A stretch of DNA of 9,681 nucleotides from JBOGZD01 sp050697155 (GTDB lineage: Bacteria > Actinomycetota > Thermoleophilia > Solirubrobacterales > 70-9): assembly GCA_050697155.1 (NCBI GenBank), contig JBOGZD010000107.1, positions 1 to 9,681 of the forward strand, given 5' to 3'. Position numbers and translations under genes: made by a program. Below, one piece after another: positions 1 to 4,558 of the stretch. The notes below the pieces were generated by a model that saw only the letters and a program-made list of their open reading frames with translations, did not search any database and had not been told where the DNA came from. The first letter of the stretch is position 1, and each line of letters begins with the position of its first letter.

Positions 1-53
1 TCGCGCCGTTCTTCAGCGCTCAGCGTGATCTCGTAGGCTGCGCTCCTGGGCAT
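1..53 (-). CDS. Partial transposase, probably IS630-type (N-terminus only)
   Basis: The minus strand opens with ATG at 53 and stays open to the window edge, giving about 17 residues that begin MPRSAAYEITLSAEERR. That start resembles the N-terminus of IS630-family transposases, where a short basic lead is followed by 'LSxEER' and a helix-turn-helix domain. The rest of the gene, including the DDE catalytic domain, lies outside the window, so it is unknown whether it is intact. It sits 88 bases downstream of the obgE stop, on the same strand. A weak GGTGA precedes the ATG. The call rests on a short pattern recalled from the family; another DNA-binding protein is possible. Confidence 0.45.
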   Translation of the reverse strand, partial: MPRSAAYEITLSAEERR

Positions 54-141
54 CGTCACCGAAGTTCGGCGTCCCGAGCCCAATTCCTCCCGGACTGTCA
101 GACCGAACTTGCGGCCGTGGGTACTAGTGCAGCCTCGGGGA
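54..141. other. Intergenic gap between obgE and the partial transposase, with CCGAA/TTCGG inverted repeats
   Basis: This 88-base gap follows the obgE stop. It holds a perfect 11-base palindrome, CCGAAGTTCGG (59-69), and a further CCGAACTT (103-110) that is the inverse of AAGTTCGG at 62-69. If the neighbour is an IS630-type element, its end should lie here next to a TA dinucleotide, for example at 122-123 or 125-126; this is inference because the other end is not visible. No U-rich intrinsic terminator for obgE was found; GGGG/CCCC pairing around its stop (137-151) is too weak to call. Confidence 0.35.
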
Positions 142-1476
142 TCAGGACCCCGGGTCGAGCTCGAACGCCTCCTCGCCGATCCGCACCTCGTCGCCCGGCT
201 CGAAGCCGGCGCGCTCGAGCGCCGCGATGACCCCGATCTCGCGCAGGCGCTGCTCGAGGTAGCCGAGCGCCTCGGGGTTCTCGAGGTCGTGGCGGGCGAC
301 GAGCAGCTCGACCCCGCGGCCGTGGACGCGGAAGGCCTCGCGCTCGCGCTCGACGTCGAAGCCCTGCTCGCCACCGGGGCGGTAGACGATGTGCTCGGCC
401 TCGAACTCGGGCTCGGCGGGGGGCGCGGCCGCCACCGTTTCACGCTGCTCGGGCACCGCCGCGAGGATCGCATCGGCGAGCCGCTCGAGGCCTTCCCCGG
501 TGGCCGAGGAGGCGGCGAGCGCCACGGGCTCGGCGGGATCGTCGGCTGGATCCGCCCCTGTGGCCGGCCGACGCCCGACGTGGTCGCGCAGCGCGCCGAG
601 CAGCTCGGCGGCGCGCTCGGGGGGAGCCAGATCGGCCTTCGAGAGCACGACGATCTCCGGCACCCGGTCGAGGCCGTGCCCGTGCGCAGCGAGCTCTGCG
701 CGGATCGTCTCGTAGGCGCCGACCACGTCGGCCCCGCCCTCCGGGTCCACCGCGACCAGGTGGACGAGGACCCGGCAGCGCTCGACGTGGGCGAGGAACT
801 CGTGCCCGAGCCCGGCACCGGCCGCCGCGCCCTCGATCAGCCCCGGAATGTCGGCGAGCACGAGCTGGCGATCCTCGCGCTCGATCGTTCCCAGCACCGG
901 CTCGACCGTCGTGAACGGATACTCGGCGACCTTGGGAGCGGCCCGCGTGAGCTGGGCGAGCAGCGAGGACTTGCCGGCGTTCGGCAGCCCGATGAGCCCG
1001 GCGTCGGCAAGCAGCCGCAGGCGCAGCTCGAGCCACCCCGACTCCCCCTCGAGCCCGCGCTCGGCGAACCGCGGCGTCTGGCGGGTGGAGCTGGCGAAGC
1101 GCTTGTTGCCGTGTCCGCCGGTGCCGCCGCGGGCTACGACGGCGCGCTGGCCGGGCTCGACGAGGTCGTAGCGGCGGCCCCCGAGGCCCGCGACCGAGGT
1201 GCCGGGCGGGACGAGCACGACCTCATCCTCGCCGCTGGAGCCGTGGCGCTGCTTGCCCTGGCCGTGGCCGCCCCGCCCGGCGCGGTGGTGGGGCGAGAAC
1301 CGCAGCGAGCCGAGGTCGCGCCGCGAGGGATCGGCGACGAGCACGACGTCGCCGCCGCGCCCGCCGTCACCGCCGTCCGGGCCGCCGCGCGGCACGTGCG
1401 CCTCGCGGCGGAAGCTGACGCAGCCGTCGCCCCCGCGGCCGCCCTCGACGAAGACCTTGGCCCTGTCGTGAAACAT
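142..1476 (-). CDS. obgE: Obg family GTPase (ribosome assembly, stress response)
   Basis: Obg is an essential GTPase that binds the large ribosomal subunit late in assembly and links growth to (p)ppGpp and stress. The protein is 444 residues when started at ATG 1476. Numbered from there, it has the glycine-rich Obg domain (about 1-155, many GG pairs), then the G domain: G1 GLPNAGKSS (163-171), G2 YPFTTVEP (186-193), G3 DIPGLIEGA (209-217), G4 SKAD (279-282, where NKxD is usual) and G5 SSATGEG (323-329). An Obg C-terminal domain follows (about 362-438). MFHDRAKVFVEGGRGGDG is a typical Obg start. A TTG at 1485 is in frame, but neither start has a clear Shine-Dalgarno. A proline/aspartate-rich loop lies between G4 and G5. 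obgE normally follows rpmA directly; here it lies behind a sigma/anti-sigma pair and a hairpin, so it may have its own promoter. Confidence 0.97.
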   Translation of the reverse strand: MFHDRAKVFVEGGRGGDGCVSFRREAHVPRGGPDGGDGGRGGDVVLVADPSRRDLGSLRFSPHHRAGRGGHGQGKQRHGSSGEDEVVLVPPGTSVAGLGGRRYDLVEPGQRAVVARGGTGGHGNKRFASSTRQTPRFAERGLEGESGWLELRLRLLADAGLIGLPNAGKSSLLAQLTRAAPKVAEYPFTTVEPVLGTIEREDRQLVLADIPGLIEGAAAGAGLGHEFLAHVERCRVLVHLVAVDPEGGADVVGAYETIRAELAAHGHGLDRVPEIVVLSKADLAPPERAAELLGALRDHVGRRPATGADPADDPAEPVALAASSATGEGLERLADAILAAVPEQRETVAAAPPAEPEFEAEHIVYRPGGEQGFDVEREREAFRVHGRGVELLVARHDLENPEALGYLEQRLREIGVIAALERAGFEPGDEVRIGEEAFELDPGS

Positions 1477-1494
1477 GGGCCACAACGGTAGAAG

Positions 1495-1515
1495 GGCGCC
1501 CGAGCTTCGGGCGCC
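1495..1515 (-). terminator. Perfect 9-bp GC hairpin between the anti-sigma gene and obgE
   Basis: GGCGCCCGA (1495-1503) and TCGGGCGCC (1507-1515) are exact inverse complements around a three-base loop. The hairpin lies 18 bases after the anti-sigma stop and 18 bases before the obgE ATG. On the minus strand it is followed by CTTCT, a poor U-tract. It could be a weak terminator for the sigma/anti-sigma transcript, an attenuator, or a structure in the obgE leader. The symmetry is seen directly; the role is inferred. Confidence 0.5.
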
Positions 1516-1533
1516 GGCCGCTTCGTCACTCGA

Positions 1534-1767
1534 TCAGCGGCTCGCCCGCAGCTCCGTGAACGCGGCGAGCGCCCGCTCGCGGTTGGCTGCGAACCCGTCC
1601 GCGGTGGCGAGGCGGCTGAGGGCATCGATCGTCTTGCGCATCTGGTCCAGGTAGTTCTCGCACCCATCGCACTCGGCGAGGTGGGCGTCGATCTCCACCT
1701 TCGTGGCAGGGTCCACCTTGCCCTCGATCAGGTCGGTGACGATCTCGGTGAACTCCTTGCAGGTCAT
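1534..1767 (-). CDS. Small zinc-finger (zf-HC2/ZAS-type) anti-sigma factor
   Basis: This 77-residue protein carries HLAECDGC, which gives the Hx3Cx2C zinc motif (H29, C33, C36), with a further cysteine at position 3, as in ZAS-domain anti-sigma factors. In that family the N-terminal helices clamp the partner ECF sigma factor, and some members (RsrA type) release it when the zinc cysteines are oxidised. No membrane segment is present, so it should be cytoplasmic. The C-terminal half (about 40-77) is helical and charged, without a recognisable sensor domain. It lies 22 bases after the sigma gene on the same strand, the usual order for a cognate pair. The Shine-Dalgarno is weak, so translation may depend on the sigma gene. 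Redox sensing is possible but not shown by the sequence. Confidence 0.85.
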   Translation of the reverse strand: MTCKEFTEIVTDLIEGKVDPATKVEIDAHLAECDGCENYLDQMRKTIDALSRLATADGFAANRERALAAFTELRASR

Positions 1768-1789
1768 CTCATCGGCGCCGTGTCCCTGC

Positions 1790-2452
1790 TCATGGCGCGA
1801 CCTCGGCTTGCTCGGTATCGAAGTGACGCTCCAGCGCCGCCCGCACCTTGGAGCGCGCCCTGTGCAGGAGCACTCGTTGATTGGTCTCGGTGAGGCCGAG
1901 CGCGTTACTGGTCTCGACCGCCGACCACCCCTGGATGTCGCGCAGCGTGATCACCTGCCGCTGGCGGGGCGGCAGGTCCCGGATCGCCTCCAGCAGCACC
2001 CGGCGGGAGGCGTCCGCTGCCAACGTCTCCTCCGCCGAGGCCCACTCGGCCGGTGGGCGCGCCCAGTGGCCGGGGTTCTCGCCCCGCCGCCCCTGGAAGC
2101 GCTCGGGATCGACCGCCGGCTCGTCCCGCCCCTCCTCGGCGCGGCGGCGAAAGTACGCGAACGGCAGCGTGCGGCGCTCGCGCTGCCCCTTGGTGCGGGC
2201 GTTGTTGAGCAGGATCTGGAAGATCCAGGTGCGCAGCGCCGAGCGCCCCTCGAACCGGTCGATCCCGTTGATCACACCCACCCAGGTGTCCTGGACCACC
2301 TCGTCGGCGACCGCGCGACTCGGGACGTGGGTGACCGCGACCCGCGTCAGCGCCGGGGTCGGCTCCTCGACCAGGCCGCGAAAGGCCTCCGCATCGCCCC
2401 TGCGCAGCGCCTCGACCAGCGCCGTGTCGGCCGCGGCCGTGGAATTGCTCAT
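1790..2452 (-). CDS. ECF-type RNA polymerase sigma factor
   Basis: The 220-residue protein has the two-domain layout of ECF (group 4) sigma factors. Region 2 spans about 22-93 and includes DEVVQDTWVGVINGIDRFEG (50-69) followed by LRTWIFQILLNNARTK, the -10-binding and core-binding part. Region 4 spans about 152-209, with LPPRQRQVITLRDIQGWS and a helix-turn-helix ending QRVLLHRARSKVR, which reads the -35 element. The linker between them (about 94-150) is long and rich in arginine and proline. ATG 2452 is preceded by AGGA at a 9-base spacing. The next gene is its likely anti-sigma factor. The regulon cannot be told from the window; the divergent secreted enzyme gene is one candidate, but I found no well-placed ECF promoter in front of it. 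The ECF subgroup was not assigned. Confidence 0.93.
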   Translation of the reverse strand: MSNSTAAADTALVEALRRGDAEAFRGLVEEPTPALTRVAVTHVPSRAVADEVVQDTWVGVINGIDRFEGRSALRTWIFQILLNNARTKGQRERRTLPFAYFRRRAEEGRDEPAVDPERFQGRRGENPGHWARPPAEWASAEETLAADASRRVLLEAIRDLPPRQRQVITLRDIQGWSAVETSNALGLTETNQRVLLHRARSKVRAALERHFDTEQAEVAP

Positions 2453-2550
2453 CTCGGGCGATCCTATGCGGGCGAGGCGCTATCGTGCCGCTGCACAGGC
2501 CCGGAGGGGCGGGATGCCCGCCGGAACGGCAGTTGAGGAAAGGAGTCCTG
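2453..2550. other. Divergent promoter region between the sigma gene and the secreted enzyme gene
   Basis: These 98 bases separate two divergently transcribed genes, so promoters for both should lie here or just inside the genes. It contains a perfect hairpin, GGCGGG-ATG-CCCGCC (2508-2522), which could be an operator or a leader structure. A GGAAC at 2523-2527 looks like an ECF -35 element but lies too close to the ATG at 2551. TATCGT at 2481-2486 is a possible -10 for the plus strand without a matching -35. No promoter is claimed. Confidence 0.5.
2537..2545 (+). promoter_or_regulatory. Shine-Dalgarno that fixes the start of the secreted enzyme gene
   Basis: GGAAAGGAG ends five bases before ATG 2551. 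The frame stays open upstream to a GTG at 2485, but the strong ribosome binding site and the signal peptide that begins exactly at 2551 both favour the downstream start. Confidence 0.85.
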
Positions 2551-3687
2551 ATGCGAAAGCTGCTCTCGCTCGCCCTGGCCGCGACCGTGGCGCTGACAAT
2601 TGCGGTCCCGGTGGCCGCGGCCGACCCCGGTTCGGGGGAGGGAAAGACGGTCCGGGTGATGACCCGCAACCTCTACCTCGGCGCCAACCTCGGGCCTGGG
2701 CTGGCCGCGCCCGACCTGCCCTCGTTCGTGGAAGCCAACGGCGGGATCCTGCGCAGCGTCACCGCGACCGACTTTCCACTGCGCTCGCGGGCTCTGGCGG
2801 CCGAGATCAGAGAGGAGAAGCCCGACCTGGTCGGCCTCCAGGAGGTGGCCCTGTGGCGCACCGGTCCGCCGAGCCTGACCCCGGTGCTGACCGGAGTGCC
2901 GTCAGCGACCGACGTCCGCTTCGACTTTCTCGAGCTGCTCCTCGATCGGCTCAACACGGGCCCCCGCAACGTCCGCTACGAGGTCGCGGTGGTCCAGGAG
3001 GAGTTCGACCTCGAGGCGCCGGCAAACGAGAACGGATTTGCCGGCGATGGCCCGTTCCCGATCGTCAATGCCGAGCTCAACGGCAGGCTGACGATGCGAG
3101 ACGTGATCCTGGCCAGGCACGGACACGGGGTCAGGGTTCGCAATCCGGCCGGCGACAACTTCGACAACCTGCTCCAGGTGAACGTCGCCGGGGTTCCGCT
3201 CTCGATCGAGCGTGGCTGGACCCGGGTGGACGCCAAGGTACGCGGCAGCGGCAAGTTCCGCTTCGTCAACACCCATCTCGAGGCCTTCGACGACGAGACT
3301 CAGACGCCGAGCATCCGCCAGCTCCAGGCGCAGGAGCTGGTCACCCCGGGAGGGCCCGCGCAGCACGGCAAGCCACCGGTGATCCTGCTCGGCGACCTGA
3401 ACTCCGACGACGACACGGTCTCCGTCGACGACCAGAAGGCCTACCGGGTGCTGCTCGACGCGGGCTTCACCGAGCGCAGCACCGACGATCCCCTGAGCTG
3501 CTGCTTCGAGGATCCGCTGCTTGTCGGTGGTGACCTCAGCGAGCTCGACCACCAGGTCGACCACGTGATGACCGACGCCGGCGGCGAGGTCGTCCTGCGG
3601 GACTCGTCCGTGACCGGGCTCGAGCAATTCGGCGGCCTGTGGCCGTCCGATCACGCGGGCGTGTTCAGCGCCCTCCGCTTTCGCTGA
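2551..3687 (+). CDS. Secreted endonuclease/exonuclease/phosphatase-fold hydrolase
   Basis: The 378-residue precursor begins with a Sec-type signal peptide: MRKLL, a hydrophobic core to about residue 21, and likely cleavage after VAAA (24). The mature part has the motifs of the DNase I/EEP metal-dependent phosphodiesterase fold: MTRNLYLG (37-44, N40), LQEV (E98), MRDVILAR (D184), VNTHLEA (H242), GDLNS (D282, N284), DHQVDHV (D337, H338) and SDHAGV (D367, H368). All expected catalytic and metal-binding positions are present, so it should be active outside the cytoplasm. The fold covers nucleases, sphingomyelinases and phosphoinositide phosphatases, and the substrate cannot be told; an extracellular nuclease is one option. 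A Cys-Cys pair (317-318) lies in a loop before the last motifs. It is the only complete plus-strand gene, divergent from the sigma gene and convergent with rpmA, and it splits an otherwise co-directional block. Confidence 0.9.
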   Translation: MRKLLSLALAATVALTIAVPVAAADPGSGEGKTVRVMTRNLYLGANLGPGLAAPDLPSFVEANGGILRSVTATDFPLRSRALAAEIREEKPDLVGLQEVALWRTGPPSLTPVLTGVPSATDVRFDFLELLLDRLNTGPRNVRYEVAVVQEEFDLEAPANENGFAGDGPFPIVNAELNGRLTMRDVILARHGHGVRVRNPAGDNFDNLLQVNVAGVPLSIERGWTRVDAKVRGSGKFRFVNTHLEAFDDETQTPSIRQLQAQELVTPGGPAQHGKPPVILLGDLNSDDDTVSVDDQKAYRVLLDAGFTERSTDDPLSCCFEDPLLVGGDLSELDHQVDHVMTDAGGEVVLRDSSVTGLEQFGGLWPSDHAGVFSALRFR

Positions 3688-3691
3688 TTTT

Positions 3692-3746
3692 CGGACAACC
3701 GTGCTGCTTTGTGGTCGTATAGCGACCACAGGGCAGGACGGTTCCG
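3692..3746. terminator. Long imperfect hairpin between convergent genes (likely bidirectional terminator)
   Basis: The 72-base gap between the convergent stops holds a long stem-loop. Bases 3704-3717 pair with 3723-3736 (14 pairs, two of them G-U on the plus strand) around a five-base TATAG loop; the inner TGTGGTCG/CGACCACA is perfect. After one G-G mismatch, AACCGT (3697-3702) pairs with ACGGTT (3738-3743), then CGG/CCG after a two-base bulge. Neither strand shows a U-tract, so it is not a classic intrinsic terminator. U-less hairpins are often proposed as terminators in actinomycetes. On the minus strand the two G-U pairs become A-C mismatches, so the fold is stronger on the plus-strand transcript. 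Confidence 0.6.
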
Positions 3747-3759
3747 GAAATTCAGGCCT

Positions 3760-4014
3760 TTAGTCCGCTTCGACGACCGAGATCGTGCGGCCCTTGTGCC
3801 CGGAGCGGAACTCGACCACTCCGGGCCGGGTCGCGAACACGGTGTGGTCCTTGCCGAGGCCGGTGCCGTCGCCGGCGCGGAAACGGGTGCCGCGCTGGCG
3901 GACGATGATCTCGCCGCCGTCGACGCGCTGGCCGGCGAACACCTTCACGCCGAGCATCTTCGGGTTCGAGTCGCGGCCGTTGCGGCTCGAGCCGAGTCCC
4001 TTCTTGTGCGCCAT
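3760..4014 (-). CDS. rpmA: 50S ribosomal protein L27
   Basis: L27 is a large-subunit protein whose N-terminal tail reaches toward the peptidyl-transferase centre and contacts tRNA. The 84-residue product starts MAHKKGLGSSRNGRDSNP, the family signature, and continues through GVKVFAGQRVDGGEIIVRQR and GTRFRAGDG, so it is full length. There is no cleavable N-terminal extension of the Firmicutes type: the mature MAHKKG end is encoded directly. The ATG lies two bases after the rplU stop, with an AAGGAAAG ribosome binding site inside the end of rplU, so the two are surely co-transcribed. Downstream the operon meets the convergent enzyme gene and a hairpin instead of obgE. Confidence 0.98.
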   Translation of the reverse strand: MAHKKGLGSSRNGRDSNPKMLGVKVFAGQRVDGGEIIVRQRGTRFRAGDGTGLGKDHTVFATRPGVVEFRSGHKGRTISVVEAD

Positions 4015-4016
4015 CT

Positions 4017-4547
4017 CTAGCTTTCCTTCTTCGTTCGAGTGCTGGAAGTCTTGCTGGTCGAGGCCGATCTTGCGGTGGCCGGCTTCCTTGCGGCCGGCTT
4101 CTTCGCCGCAGGCTTCTTCGCCGCGGGCTTCTTCGCCGCGGCCTTCTTGGTCGCCGGCTTCTTGGCAGCCGGCTTCTTCGCTGCCGGCTTCGTCTCCGTG
4201 TCGGCGCTCTTGGCGGCCGGCTTGCGGCTCAGCAACCTCACCTCGGTGACCTCGAGCCTGGTGAGCTCCGAGCGATGGCCGGCCCGGCGTCGATAGCCCT
4301 TCTTCGGGCGGTACTTGAACACGCGCAGCTTGCGCCCCCGCTCGTGGCCGGCGACGGTCGCCTCGACCTTGACCTTGTCCAGGTCGCCGCGCTCGATGAC
4401 GACCTTGCCGTCGGAGCGGAACATCACCGGGCGCAGGGTCACCTTGGCGCCCTCATCGGCGCTGAGGCGATCGACGACGAGCGTGGTGCCCGTCTCGGCT
4501 CGGTACTGCTTGCCGCCGCTTTCGACTATCGCGTAGGTCTGTGCCAT
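4017..4547 (-). CDS. rplU: 50S ribosomal protein L21 with H1-like lysine/alanine/proline tail
   Basis: L21 is a large-subunit protein that binds 23S rRNA. MAQTYAIVESGGKQYRAETG is a typical L21 start, and the core runs to about residue 106, including VFKYRPKKGYRRRAGHR (77-93), the conserved basic rRNA-binding part. The total is 176 residues where the usual length is near 100. The extra C-terminal 70 are low complexity: eight consecutive five-residue units of the PAAKK type (121-160), then a serine/threonine/lysine end. Such tails resemble histone H1 or bacterial HU/HupS tails and may bind RNA or DNA; this is inference. ATG 4547 is chosen because homology starts there; the frame stays open upstream into the RNase gene without L21-like sequence. 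The gap to the RNase stop is 11 bases with no clear Shine-Dalgarno, suggesting translational coupling. Confidence 0.96.
   Translation of the reverse strand: MAQTYAIVESGGKQYRAETGTTLVVDRLSADEGAKVTLRPVMFRSDGKVVIERGDLDKVKVEATVAGHERGRKLRVFKYRPKKGYRRRAGHRSELTRLEVTEVRLLSRKPAAKSADTETKPAAKKPAAKKPATKKAAAKKPAAKKPAAKKPAARKPATARSASTSKTSSTRTKKES
4068..4187 (-). repeat. In-gene 15-bp tandem repeat encoding PAAKK units in L21
   Basis: Eight degenerate 15-base units in tandem encode PAAKK, PAAKK, PATKK, AAAKK, PAAKK, PAAKK, PAARK and PATAR. On the plus strand the core reads GGCTTCTTCGCCGC with scattered third-position changes. Unit number could vary between strains by slippage. The variation at silent sites suggests the array is not very recent. 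Confidence 0.9.
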
Positions 4548-4558
4548 AGGTGACTCGG

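Noticed and set aside
59..69. CCGAAGTTCGG as an SOS box or other known operator
   Set aside because: It does not fit the actinobacterial GAAC-N4-GTTC SOS pattern. An 11-base palindrome can occur by chance at this GC content.
109..1491. A 460-codon open frame on the plus strand covering the whole obgE gene
   Set aside because: It is antisense to a clear Obg GTPase and its product is low-complexity Ala/Arg/Gly/Leu sequence without a domain. Long antisense frames are expected at this GC content.
2523..2527. GGAAC as an ECF-type -35 element for the secreted hydrolase gene
   Set aside because: A matching -10 at 16-17 bases would fall on the ribosome binding site and start codon, leaving no leader, and no CGTC-like -10 is present there.
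4068..4187. The regular repeat units as a CRISPR array or intergenic tandem repeat
   Set aside because: The units are 15 bases without spacers, in frame, and encode the lysine-rich tail of L21.
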